This document shows, in pieces, positions 27,331 through 35,425 of a DNA stretch of 64,000 bases. A program made the position numbers and the translations under genes. The stretch lies in NCBI GenBank assembly GCA_937911865.1, contig CALDSK010000165.1, forward strand, positions 1 through 64,000, read 5' to 3'. Source of the DNA: an uncultured Synechococcus sp. (GTDB taxonomy: Bacteria > Cyanobacteriota > Cyanobacteriia > Phormidesmidales > Phormidesmidaceae). Position 1 is the first letter of the stretch. The number at the start of each line of letters is the position of its first letter. Below the pieces are notes generated by a model. It had not been told where the DNA came from. It did not search any database and was given only the letters and a program-made list of their open reading frames with translations.

Positions 27331-27520
27331 TTAAAGCGACGAGAGCTGTTGTTTCTCACCCGCAAACAAAAACAAGCATAGCTGTGCTATCACAATGCTC
27401 GGACCAGTCGGCAGATTGAAAAGCGTCGATAGAAAAATTCCAACAGCTGCCACCTGAGTTCGTAACGTTAAGCCAGTGAACAGACTAGACGCAACAAACA
27501 ACAGAGCGCTCACAGCCAAG
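27331..27520 (-). pseudogene. Remnant of a ZnuB-type metal ABC permease (C-terminal end)
   Basis: About 62 codons read TLRTQVAAVGIFLSTLFN and then LPTGPSIVIAQLCLFLFAG, matching the last transmembrane helices of ABC-3 family zinc/manganese permeases (the usual pattern is a short loop with P-[ST]-G-P-[ST]-I-V followed by a hydrophobic helix). No start region or earlier helices remain. It directly follows, in another frame, the truncated ATPase fragment at 27533-27724. Confidence 0.65.
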
Positions 27521-27532
27521 TACGAATTCTGA

Positions 27533-27724
27533 GCAGTGCTTTCTCACCATATCCAAATCGTGAGAGATCTGCAAAATTGTCCAGCCTTGCTCAGCTTTGA
27601 GTTCGTATAGCAGCTGGTAGAAGTCAGCTTCGCCTCGCACATCTGAGCCAGCCGGCGCTTCGTCGAGGATGTTCATCAATTCAAATCTTGGCCACCCAAT
27701 TTTCACCAGCATTGTGAATTGCAA
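27533..27724 (-). pseudogene. Remnant of a ZnuC-type ABC ATPase
   Basis: The translation NILDEAPAGSDVRGEADFY and then GWTILQISHDLDMVRKHC corresponds to Walker B, D-loop and switch histidine of a zinc ABC transporter ATPase. The Walker A and signature regions are missing, and the Walker B is altered (LDEA for LDEP). The sequence breaks after HC and continues out of frame into the permease remnant, so both ends of znuC and most of znuB have been deleted. Confidence 0.7.
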
Positions 27725-27857
27725 TTGAGATTATGAGCAGAGGCTATTCTCAAAAGCCTTTTCCTTGGCTTTTTTCTTAAGGGCTAGTCCCCTAGTATAC
27801 AATTTTGAAGCTAAAGCCAAAAGCCTTAACCTAAAGCCTTAACCCTGAGAAACAGCC

Positions 27858-28337
27858 ATGACAGTTGCCCCCGGAGATGTTGCCCCAGACTTTTCTATGC
27901 CCGATGCTGACGGCAACATAGTCAGTCTGGCCGACCTTAAAGGCCAGCGCGTTATCCTATTCTTTTACCCCAGAGATAATACCCCTGGCTGTACCAAAGA
28001 AGCCTGTGCGTTTCGCGATGCTTACAGCGATTTACAGGCTCAAGATGTCGCTGTTTTTGGCGTCAGCACCGACAATGCTAAATCTCACACCAAATTTGCC
28101 GCCAAGTACGACTTACCTTTTCCACTGCTAATCGATGAAGAGGGCGAAGTCGGCACCCGCTACGGCTGCTACGGACTCAAAAAAATGTACGGCAAAGAAT
28201 ACATGGGCATCACCCGCAGTTCTTTCATCATTGGCCCAGATGGCCATCTAGAAAAGGTGTATCGCAAGGTAAAACCCGAGCCTCATGTAGCTGAGGTTGT
28301 CGCGGATATTAACGAACTCACTAGCACAGCGAGCTGA
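27858..28337 (+). CDS. prxQ: Peroxiredoxin Q (BCP-type thiol peroxidase)
   Basis: The 159-aa enzyme reduces peroxides with thioredoxin. The motif FYPRDNTPGCTKEACAFRD contains the peroxidatic cysteine in GCTKE and the resolving cysteine five residues later, the 1-5 arrangement of PrxQ/BCP. GVSTDNAKSHTKF and RSSFIIGPDG complete the fold. A short direct repeat AAAGCCTTAACC precedes the gene. Confidence 0.93.
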   Translation: MTVAPGDVAPDFSMPDADGNIVSLADLKGQRVILFFYPRDNTPGCTKEACAFRDAYSDLQAQDVAVFGVSTDNAKSHTKFAAKYDLPFPLLIDEEGEVGTRYGCYGLKKMYGKEYMGITRSSFIIGPDGHLEKVYRKVKPEPHVAEVVADINELTSTAS

Positions 28338-28384
28338 CGACAAGACTGACGCTTCTCCTGGCTCGACTGTACCTTCTCTCCTCT

Positions 28385-28858
28385 ATGACCAAAACTCCTT
28401 TTCTCCGTCGCGTCTGGCATCCGGCGCGGACGCTTTTACAGCTGATACTGCGCCGCCCTTTGGTTGCGACCAGTGTTATTCCAATATTGTCCGACGGCAG
28501 AATCGTCTTAATTCGACGCAAAGACACCAGTCTATGGGGTCTACCAGGAGGGTTAGTAGACTGGGGCGAAGATTTGAAGAGTGCAGCAACACGTGAGCTA
28601 TTAGAAGAAACCGGTCTCTCGCTGACGTCAGTAGAGCGGCTGGTTGGCGTTTATTCGAGTGAAGTACGCGATGAACGCTTTCACTCTATATGTGTGGCGC
28701 TAGAAGCAAAAGCTGAAGGCGAAATGGATGTGTTTGATCCAGATGAAGTGATAGAAGTGCAGGCGTTTCATCAAAACGAGCTGCCCAAGAGCCAGCTAGC
28801 GCATGACCACACGCAGCAGCTGGAAGATTATTTTGCGGGCAGAACCGTGGTCGCCTAG
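28385..28858 (+). CDS. Nudix hydrolase
   Basis: The 157-aa protein contains a complete Nudix box, GLVDWGEDLKSAA then TRELLEETGL, with the REXXEE metal ligands. Members cleave nucleoside diphosphates linked to another group. The substrate cannot be read. The gene starts 48 nt after prxQ and may be cotranscribed. Confidence 0.88.
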   Translation: MTKTPFLRRVWHPARTLLQLILRRPLVATSVIPILSDGRIVLIRRKDTSLWGLPGGLVDWGEDLKSAATRELLEETGLSLTSVERLVGVYSSEVRDERFHSICVALEAKAEGEMDVFDPDEVIEVQAFHQNELPKSQLAHDHTQQLEDYFAGRTVVA

Positions 28859-28890
28859 CATACCGCCGGGTTCATAGGCCGCTGGGTTGT

Positions 28891-29655
28891 TTACCAGGTC
28901 TTGAGCTTCGACTTCCTGCGACGTCCTCGCCGGGTTTTAACAATAGCAGGATCGACCTGAACTGTAGTTGAGTCTAACGATGCCATGCGCCTCGCCCCAG
29001 TTTTAGTGTTGGTCTGAAAAACCAGGCCGTGATCGATGTCAACGGCTGTTAGCCAGCCGCTTTTAGGATGGTAGCCGCCAGTGTCAATATCTAGCCAGCC
29101 AGGGCCTTGGGCAATCTGGCCAGGGGAGACGCCGGGCAGCGTGAAGGTAATTGTGTGCCCGGTAATAATTTGTTTGTCTTCGAAGTAAGGCGTAGGGGAA
29201 CGGTGAAAGTCATCGCGAATCCAGCAGAAATCTGTGTGAGTTTGCTCTGCGAGCGATCGCGTCGGATTTAGCCCCGCATGCACCAGCAAAATATCGCCCA
29301 GATCCAGATAGAACGGCAGCGTCTTAAGCCAATCGACATGCTCTAGCAGCGCCTCGGTACTGGGGTAGCTGGTTAACGTCGGCTGTCCGCCACTGTTGAG
29401 CCAGCCTTGAAAGGCGCTCAAATTAGGATCTTGCTCGGGAAAGGCATCAAGCAGCAGCAGCTCATGATTGCCTAGAACGCAAGGGTAGTTATTCTGCCGA
29501 ACGAACTCTACGACCTGAGCGCTCCGAGGTCCCCGGTCGATTAAATCACCGACAAAATGAAGCGTGTCGGTTGCGGTTGGGGCCATCATTGCCACTAGCC
29601 GCATCAGCCCGTTGTAGTGGCCGTGGACATCTCCTATGAATATGCGACGACTCAT
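28891..29655 (-). CDS. Calcineurin-like metallophosphoesterase (PPP/ApaH-like)
   Basis: The 254-aa protein has the five-motif signature of PPP-type phosphatases: GDVHGHYNGL, GDLIDRGPRS, GNHELL, a histidine in TGHTITF and another in LLVHAGLNP. Such proteins act as Ser/Thr protein phosphatases or diadenosine tetraphosphatases. The C-terminal TRRGRRRKSK tail is basic and could touch nucleic acid. It is convergent with the Nudix gene. Confidence 0.87.
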   Translation of the reverse strand: MSRRIFIGDVHGHYNGLMRLVAMMAPTATDTLHFVGDLIDRGPRSAQVVEFVRQNNYPCVLGNHELLLLDAFPEQDPNLSAFQGWLNSGGQPTLTSYPSTEALLEHVDWLKTLPFYLDLGDILLVHAGLNPTRSLAEQTHTDFCWIRDDFHRSPTPYFEDKQIITGHTITFTLPGVSPGQIAQGPGWLDIDTGGYHPKSGWLTAVDIDHGLVFQTNTKTGARRMASLDSTTVQVDPAIVKTRRGRRRKSKLKTW

Positions 29656-29750
29656 ACATTTCAGGGCGTTTTGGAGCTAGAGCGATTCAAGTGAGCCAGG
29701 CACCCTATTATGCCTACTTATCGCTGTGAGCCACCATATCGTACGAGAGA

Positions 29751-30839
29751 TTAATCCGACAGCTCGTCTGCGTTTTCGATGACAAAACCGGCATCTTGAA
29801 TCATTGCAAAGTCTTGCTGAGCCGTCTGTCCTGGCGTAGTGAGGTAGTCACCGACAAAAATGGAGTTGGCTGCATAAAGCCCCAGCGGTTGAAGCGATCG
29901 CAAATGAACTTCTCGCCCCCCGGCAATCCTGATCTCCTGAGCTGGCAGCAGCAATCTAAACAAGCACAAAATTCTTAACCACCGCTGGGGGGTCAGCTCA
30001 TCGCGTTCGGCAAAAGGCGTCCCAGGAATCGGAATTAGAAAATTAAGCGGCACGCTGGTGACGTTGAGCGATCGGAGCGACATAGCCAAATCAACGATAT
30101 CCTCATCCGATTCACCCATGCCAAAAATACCACCTGAGCAAGTCGTCAGCCCAGCCGCTTGAACCGCTTGAACCGTCGATAGCCTGTCTTGAAAACTGTG
30201 GGTAGTACAAATATCTTCATGATGGCTCTCAGCTGTATTCAAATTGTGATTAATTCGATCGACACCTGCGGCCTTTAGCTGCTGAGCCTGATTTTCGTTC
30301 AACAATCCCAGTGTTGTGCACACCCGCATCGGATAGGCCGATTTCACCGTACGCACAGCGTCTAAAACACCTTCAAAAACCGCAGGCGAAGGGCTCCGGC
30401 CCGAAATTGCCATACAGAAAGTGCCCGCCTTCATTTGATGAGCCCGATCGGCAGCAGCAACAATCTTTTCTGTTGTCATTAGAGGATACTTCTCAATCTC
30501 AGCGCCAGAGATCTTAGACTGGGAACAATAGTGGCAATCTTCGGGGCAAAGTCCGCTTTGTGCATTCAGCAAAAAGTGGAGTCGGACCCGGTTGCCCCAG
30601 TAGTGACGACGAACACGGTAGGCCGCTGCGAGCTGATCGAGAATGACCGCATCAGGCGCATCCAGCACAGAACGTGCTTCTAAGCGAGTCAGCGCTTCTC
30701 CAACCAAAGCTTTGTCGGCTAGCTGCTGCCAATTGAATTGCTCTTCCTCTTTTCGAATCCTTTCTTCTGTAGGCTGTCGATTTGGAGCTTTTACAGAAGC
30801 TGGAAAAGAGGTTGGAGAAGGAGAAGCCGTGTTCACCAT
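29751..30839 (-). CDS. bioB: Biotin synthase
   Basis: BioB inserts sulfur into dethiobiotin using radical SAM chemistry. The 362-aa protein has the radical SAM motif [12 protein letters not shown], the [15 protein letters not shown] segment and GGIFGMGE. The N-terminus has about 25 extra Ser/Pro-rich residues. The start lies only 22 nt from the start of a divergent histidine phosphatase gene, so the promoters overlap. Confidence 0.96.
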   Translation of the reverse strand: MVNTASPSPTSFPASVKAPNRQPTEERIRKEEEQFNWQQLADKALVGEALTRLEARSVLDAPDAVILDQLAAAYRVRRHYWGNRVRLHFLLNAQSGLCPEDCHYCSQSKISGAEIEKYPLMTTEKIVAAADRAHQMKAGTFCMAISGRSPSPAVFEGVLDAVRTVKSAYPMRVCTTLGLLNENQAQQLKAAGVDRINHNLNTAESHHEDICTTHSFQDRLSTVQAVQAAGLTTCSGGIFGMGESDEDIVDLAMSLRSLNVTSVPLNFLIPIPGTPFAERDELTPQRWLRILCLFRLLLPAQEIRIAGGREVHLRSLQPLGLYAANSIFVGDYLTTPGQTAQQDFAMIQDAGFVIENADELSD

Positions 30840-30861
30840 AAAATCTTGTGCGCTATTACTG

Positions 30862-31443
30862 ATGATGCAAATTTTACGTCATAACGTCAGCACGATTACG
30901 TTGATTCGCCACGGACCGCCTGCGGTATCTTTGCGTCAGCGAATTTCTGGGCATCAATTTCGGCAGTTTGTAGAACGGTACGATGCGGCCAAAATTGAGC
31001 ATCGTGCCTTGCCGCCACGAAAAGTAGCACAGGTGATTGCTCAAGCCGATCGGGTGTTTGCGAGTAATCGGCCAAGGGCTACTCACACGGCTGAGCTGCT
31101 AGGAGCCCCCGAGCTGCATATGATAGACGACCGGTTTCGCGAGATTGAATTTCCGGTAGATTTTCCCAGGCATTTCCGATTTTCGGCGCTCACCTGGACG
31201 GTCATTGCTCTTACGCTGTGGCGGCTAGGCTATAGCGCCCGGTGCGAGTCTTTCGCACGGGCGAAGCAGCGCGCGAGAGCGGCCGCAGACGTCCTAGAAA
31301 GCCAAACAGATGAAGGCTCGGTTGTGCTGGTAGCCCATGGTGGTATCAATCGGCTAATTGCCAAGGAACTAAGGCGGCGGGGATGGCAGGGGCCAAGATT
31401 GCCCCACAGTAGCCATTGGGGATGTACAACCTACTGTCGCTAG
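30862..31443 (+). CDS. Histidine phosphatase superfamily protein
   Basis: The 193-aa protein has the catalytic LIRHGPPAV motif near the N-terminus, a second basic motif [14 protein letters not shown] and the late [12 protein letters not shown] with the second histidine. The substrate is unknown. The frame is open upstream across bioB, but the ATG pair at 30862/30865 is the sensible start because upstream translation is antisense to bioB. A stem-loop follows at 31462. Confidence 0.8.
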   Translation: MMQILRHNVSTITLIRHGPPAVSLRQRISGHQFRQFVERYDAAKIEHRALPPRKVAQVIAQADRVFASNRPRATHTAELLGAPELHMIDDRFREIEFPVDFPRHFRFSALTWTVIALTLWRLGYSARCESFARAKQRARAAADVLESQTDEGSVVLVAHGGINRLIAKELRRRGWQGPRLPHSSHWGCTTYCR

Positions 31444-31461
31444 TCTGCCGATAACGATGAG

Positions 31462-31482
31462 CCGGTATCTAGTAGATACCGG
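31462..31482. terminator. Hairpin after the histidine phosphatase gene
   Basis: CCGGTATC and GATACCGG form an 8-bp stem around TAGTA, 18 nt after the stop. There is no T tract, so this may be a weak terminator or an mRNA end structure. Confidence 0.4.
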
Positions 31483-31682
31483 TCACTAAGATACCGAGAT
31501 CCAGTGAGCCGATGGACAAGTAAGCCGATAGCAAACGACTATTTTTCCACTTTTCTACTTTTTTATAGAGGGCTGTCTGTCTGAAAACGTTTCATGATAG
31601 AAATAGCCTTCTGACTGGTACTAGTCACGGTGTAAACACCTGGCAAGTCAAAGGTTAGTTCTATTTTCGTGAGTATATTTTA

Positions 31683-32006
31683 ATGTCTGAGTCTGTCCCT
31701 ACTGAATCTAAAGCTACAAAAAGTTTGTTAGAAGTGACGCTCTCAGGTGCGATCGCCCTCACCAAAGAAGGCAATAGCATGACTGAGGCCACCAGCCAAT
31801 TTGAAGCACTGCTCGCGCAAGTAGAAGCAGATAGCCCAACCGTCGCCCCTCTGCTAAAGCAGCTGTGGGAAGAATACATTTCAGTTCAGCGCTCGGCTGC
31901 GTTTTGGCAAGTGATGAGCGATGCCGAAAAAGATTTATCCGACAAAATGAGCGCAACCCACATTCAGCTCAAGCAGAACTATATGCGACTCATTCAAGAG
32001 CAGTAG
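31683..32006 (+). CDS. Hypothetical helical protein, 107 aa
   Basis: I do not recognise a family. The product is soluble and almost entirely helical, with acidic amphipathic segments (TEATSQFEALLAQVEADS, KQLWEEYISVQRSAAFWQVM) and no cysteine. The ATG lies after an AT-rich leader without a clear Shine-Dalgarno. It is flanked downstream by a 14-nt tandem repeat. Codon use and HIP1 content match the neighbours, so I accept it as a gene. Confidence 0.6.
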   Translation: MSESVPTESKATKSLLEVTLSGAIALTKEGNSMTEATSQFEALLAQVEADSPTVAPLLKQLWEEYISVQRSAAFWQVMSDAEKDLSDKMSATHIQLKQNYMRLIQEQ

Positions 32007-32021
32007 CCTTTGACTGACGGT

Positions 32022-32105
32022 CTACAGACCAATTCCTATGGACCAATTGCTATAGGCCAGTTGCTACAGGCCGATTGCTATAACCCAATTACTACAGACC
32101 AGTGA
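32022..32105. repeat. 14-nt tandem repeat, six copies
   Basis: Degenerate units such as CTACAGACCAATTC, CTATGGACCAATTG and CTATAGGCCAGTTG fill the gap after the 107-aa gene and extend over the stop codon of the convergent gene at 32092. Confidence 0.85.
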
Positions 32106-32838
32106 CAACAATCTGGCCATCAACAATTTGAATATCTTCTGGCGTGAGGCCCTGTTGCTCAATCACTTGATTGAGTTGTTTTTCAATATCCGTTTGCGAG
32201 ACACCAAGCTGGCTAGCCACGCTAGAGGCAGGCAGCTTGAGCGGGCCAAATTTGACGTTGGCATCATCCAGGCTAATTTCGCCCTCGACAACGTTAGGAC
32301 TGCCTTCTATCCCCAAATAGATAGGGCGATTCACTAAAAACGGAAACGTTTTCGTCATTTCAGCCACGGCGTCTCCCACTTCGACAGGCAGCTCTTCTAG
32401 CGGCAGGTCGTTAATGTTGAGGGTAATACCGCTTTCAATCCGGCCATCTTCCAGCTTGGTCTCCACGCCATCAGTCCTATCGAGGATAGGGGCAATCGTG
32501 GTATCAGCGGCAAGTGCGGCATTCACCATCTGATTTAGGTCAGCTTCTGTAATGACAACATCGTTTGGTCCGGCCGGTACGGAGGTGCGAGTCTGAGCAC
32601 GTTCATTCGATTCCATTGGCGCTTCGCGCCCGCCGCCAATTGATTCGCTTATGACGTCTGGGAGAGCGCGCGCTACGTCTGACTCATCTGCCGCATCGCT
32701 TCGGGGAGAATCAGCGTCCGAAGCGGTTTCGCCGGGTCTTTGCCAAACCGGTGCAACGCCAGTTTGCAAAGAAGCATAGCCAATCCCTCCGCCAACAACG
32801 GCAGCAGCAATAGTTAACCCAACCAGGAATACTTTCAT
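32092..32838 (-). CDS. Exported or anchored hypothetical protein, 248 aa
   Basis: An N-terminal hydrophobic helix (residues about 3-24, LVGLTIAAAVVGGGIGYASL) anchors or exports the protein. Residues 30-95 are low-complexity and acidic. Residues about 95-248 form a strand/helix domain with ITEADLNQMVNAAL, ESGITLNINDLPLEEL and a C-terminal LTPEDIQIVDGQIVVTGL; the alternation resembles lipid-binding YpmS/LmeA-like domains, but I cannot support a family name. Its 3' end overlaps a tandem repeat. Confidence 0.55.
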   Translation of the reverse strand: MKVFLVGLTIAAAVVGGGIGYASLQTGVAPVWQRPGETASDADSPRSDAADESDVARALPDVISESIGGGREAPMESNERAQTRTSVPAGPNDVVITEADLNQMVNAALAADTTIAPILDRTDGVETKLEDGRIESGITLNINDLPLEELPVEVGDAVAEMTKTFPFLVNRPIYLGIEGSPNVVEGEISLDDANVKFGPLKLPASSVASQLGVSQTDIEKQLNQVIEQQGLTPEDIQIVDGQIVVTGL

Positions 32839-32906
32839 AGCGGTGCTTGAGGAAGAAAGGGACGGTAAAAATTAGCTTTATTCGGCTTCTACACAGTACA
32901 AAGTGC

Positions 32907-34115
32907 CTATTCCGGTGAGTAAGGTAACTGTGACACTTGCCGAGCGACCTCTATACAGGTCGCAATTGGAGCGGTCGTCTTGATCGCCTGAGAATTAATA
33001 TGGGTGCGCGTCGTCAAAAATCCTGCTTCGTTCAGCTGCTGAATCAGGCTGTCTCTGGGTGGAATGTCCATCTTGCCGCGCCGACCCAGTTCTGCAAGTG
33101 GGTAGAAATAGGGCGGCAGAGAAGCTTCAGCCTGCATGACTGCGAGCAAACGCTGGCAGGTTTTCCAAGCGTCGGCATAGGCCGTTCTCTTTTCCGCCGT
33201 TCTCTTTTCTACCGTTCTCTTTTCTACAGATTGAACCTGAAGAGAGCAGACGATCTTCGACATGGCAGCCAAGTCGGCGGGGCTATGCAACGGCCCTAAC
33301 CACATAGGTCCGCTTAGCACGGGGGGCATTTCAGGATTACTACACAGACAAGTGGCCGTACGCCCTAGCTTTTTCCAGCTCACCGTTTGAAACTGACCGC
33401 AGCTGTGACAGTAGCTCAAAAAACCGTAGCGCTCGGTGCTCCATTTCGACTGACGCGTAATCCGGACCATTACCCGGTTGACTTCCCCGTTGTACCAGGA
33501 GAAGACGGGCTGAGCGTTGAGGCCTCTAGCAGCGGCCTGCTGGACTGCTAAACCAATGAGAAGTCTTAGACCCTGCTCATGGACAGCTGGGTGGCTGCGG
33601 GCGTAGGCACCGTAGACCTGCAAACCTCTATCGGGGGCAGCGCCGCTGGTTGCACGGCCATCGGTACTGGTGAGGTAGAGCAGACCACCTAGCTTGACTG
33701 CCCATAGGCTGGTAGCCAGCGCCGGCATGGGGCTGCCAAAACTGTCAATATCGATTAGGTCGTAGAAGTCTTGGCGCTGGTGGCAGTCGAAGAAGACAGC
33801 GTTGGCGTCTTGGTGGGTGAGGTGATAGCGGTGGGATGGCAGGCTGTTTCGTAGATTGGTGTGGAGGCGATCGCGCAATTCCCAGTTACCTTCGTTTGCC
33901 CATACGTAGTCGGCATTGGCTTCTAAGGCGTAGCGTATAGGGCGAACGCCGCAGCCGGTCATCGCGTCGAGTACGCGCAGCTGGCCGTGGATTTGCCTGT
34001 GGGCGATCGCAGCCAATACCCCTAAGTCACGCCCCGTTTGACTGCTGCTACGAAAGAAAGCCTGACCCACACAGAACCTTGCAGCCCCTTCGTTTTGCCA
34101 GCGCTCTTCTACCAT
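32907..34115 (-). CDS. trm1: Trm1-type tRNA (guanine-N2) methyltransferase
   Basis: The 402-aa protein resembles Trm1, which makes N2,N2-dimethylguanosine at tRNA position 26 (and 27 in some bacteria) from SAM. Visible motifs are VLDAMTGCGVRPIRYALE (SAM loop), the catalytic-type DIDSFGSP (DPFGSP in most members), LLYLTSTDG, and a zinc-binding region with YCHSCGQF and CLCS. Residues about 300-315 carry a short repeat VEKRTVEKRTAEKRT inserted in the C-terminal domain. Trm1 is typical of archaea and eukaryotes and rare in bacteria other than cyanobacteria and Aquifex relatives. Confidence 0.85.
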   Translation of the reverse strand: MVEERWQNEGAARFCVGQAFFRSSSQTGRDLGVLAAIAHRQIHGQLRVLDAMTGCGVRPIRYALEANADYVWANEGNWELRDRLHTNLRNSLPSHRYHLTHQDANAVFFDCHQRQDFYDLIDIDSFGSPMPALATSLWAVKLGGLLYLTSTDGRATSGAAPDRGLQVYGAYARSHPAVHEQGLRLLIGLAVQQAAARGLNAQPVFSWYNGEVNRVMVRITRQSKWSTERYGFLSYCHSCGQFQTVSWKKLGRTATCLCSNPEMPPVLSGPMWLGPLHSPADLAAMSKIVCSLQVQSVEKRTVEKRTAEKRTAYADAWKTCQRLLAVMQAEASLPPYFYPLAELGRRGKMDIPPRDSLIQQLNEAGFLTTRTHINSQAIKTTAPIATCIEVARQVSQLPYSPE

Positions 34116-34164
34116 TAGTCTTCTACCGTGGCCCCTCTACCACCGTCCTTCTCACTACTGCTAA

Positions 34165-34470
34165 TCAGCTAGCAAGGATTTGGGCGATCGCGCTTTCCAA
34201 TTCATCTTTACTCATCGCTGTCACTACAAATACCTCCTGCGCAGACTTGCGATGGCGTGCGATTAGCTTGTAGCCACCCGTAATCGGCACAGACACTTTG
34301 AGCCTAAATTTAGGGGTATTCGATTTGACGCGAGAGATTACCGCAGGCGTAATAGTCTGAATATTGGGATATTGGGCTAGCTTTTCTAAGATCTCAATGA
34401 GATTAGGCAAATAAGTCGAGTGGGAAATCACGACCCGCCCACCACTGGATGCTTTGTGCTTTTTGCCCAC
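34165..34470 (-). CDS. DUF2103-type small conserved protein
   Basis: The 101-aa basic protein begins MGKKHKASSGGRVVISHSTY and contains ITPAVISRVKSNTPKFRLKV followed by GYKLIARHRKSAQEVFVV. I recall this as the cyanobacterial DUF2103 family, sometimes called a metal-binding protein. The start is GTG. It might bind RNA given its basic, KH-like pattern, but that is inference. It lies between trm1 and clpS, all on the minus strand. Confidence 0.6.
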   Translation of the reverse strand: MGKKHKASSGGRVVISHSTYLPNLIEILEKLAQYPNIQTITPAVISRVKSNTPKFRLKVSVPITGGYKLIARHRKSAQEVFVVTAMSKDELESAIAQILAS

Positions 34471-34572
34471 AGGTGTTCTGCGCCTCTTGCCACTTCACTA
34501 GCTTACGCTTTTTCGAGACAAGGCTTGCTTTAATCCTGCTTTCTCCAATCTGGCTTTCTTCAGTCCGGCGCC

Positions 34573-34615
34573 CTTTACGCCTGCTTTCTTTACGCCTGCT
34601 TCTTTACGCTTGCCT
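34573..34615. repeat. 14-15-nt tandem repeat abutting the clpS stop
   Basis: CTTTACGCCTGCTT occurs twice and CTTTACGCTTGCCT once. The last copy contains the clpS stop at 34614-34616. The unit reads AAGCAGGCGTAAAG on the minus strand. Confidence 0.75.
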
Positions 34616-34940
34616 AGACTTTCTCCAGCGGAGCCATTGTTAGCCCAGCGCGAATCAGCTGGGAATGATACAGTTCAGCTTGCTCTAGCGGCCCTGTCCA
34701 AACAATAGCCTGGCCTTCATTATGAATTTGGTCAGCCATTGCACCTGCCTGCTCGGTACTCATCCCGGGGATGTAAGTAGTCAGGGTTTTGATGACATGC
34801 TCAAAGGTATTGAAATCGTCATTGAGGACGATAATTTTGTAGTTGGGATATTTTTCTTTGACGATGCTGCGCGATCGCTCTTTTACCGCAGCAGGAGAAG
34901 CAAAGGTAGCTGTAGTGTTGAGTGTAGTCGCAGAGTTCAT
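34614..34940 (-). CDS. clpS: ClpS adaptor of the Clp protease
   Basis: ClpS delivers N-end-rule substrates to ClpCP. The 108-aa protein has KIIVLNDDFNTFEHVIKTL with the D-D-F/N substrate-pocket residues, and MADQIHNEGQAIVWTGPLEQAE. The N-terminal 30 residues are a disordered extension as usual. Confidence 0.95.
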   Translation of the reverse strand: MNSATTLNTTATFASPAAVKERSRSIVKEKYPNYKIIVLNDDFNTFEHVIKTLTTYIPGMSTEQAGAMADQIHNEGQAIVWTGPLEQAELYHSQLIRAGLTMAPLEKV

Positions 34941-35425
34941 AATCTTGAGTAGTCAGATACTATTTGCCCTATAGCGTAGGCCTTCTGAAGCATATTAGCT
35001 TAAAGTCCGTAGGGGAGAAATTTCATTTTTCTCTAGAAATTTTATTTTTCTCTATCTCTATATGGTGTCGCATAGAACGCCACCTCATACTCATAATCTC
35101 ATACTCGTAATAGACTCATACTCGTAGTAGAGAGGAGCTTTATAAAGACGAGCTTTGTTAAACACCTCTAAGAGTTAAGTATCTCTAAAAGTAACGTGCT
35201 GAGTAATGTGCTGATTAACAGGCGAACCTATTCGGCAACCCGTATTAACTATCGTAGGAACCGTATATTCTGTCGTAACAGCCGTATAAGCAAAAGGGCG
35301 GTCCGTCATAGGAGTCACCAGAAATCAGTGAGGTTATCTCATCTTTTATAGCAAGAAGAACAATTTTATATTGAGGCTGTTGAGGAGTTTCGCTGTCACT
35401 CGGGAACTAGGGTTCCGGCTTCTTA
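34941..35425. other. Intergenic region between clpS and ftsH
   Basis: The 485-nt gap between divergent genes is AT-rich near clpS. It holds a tandem repeat of CTCATACTCGTAATAG-like units at about 35083-35130 and looser ACCGTAT/TCGTA repeats at about 35222-35290. I see no gene and no tRNA. A TAG lies in frame six codons before the ftsH ATG, so the missing first membrane helix of that gene is not encoded in frame just upstream. Confidence 0.5.
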
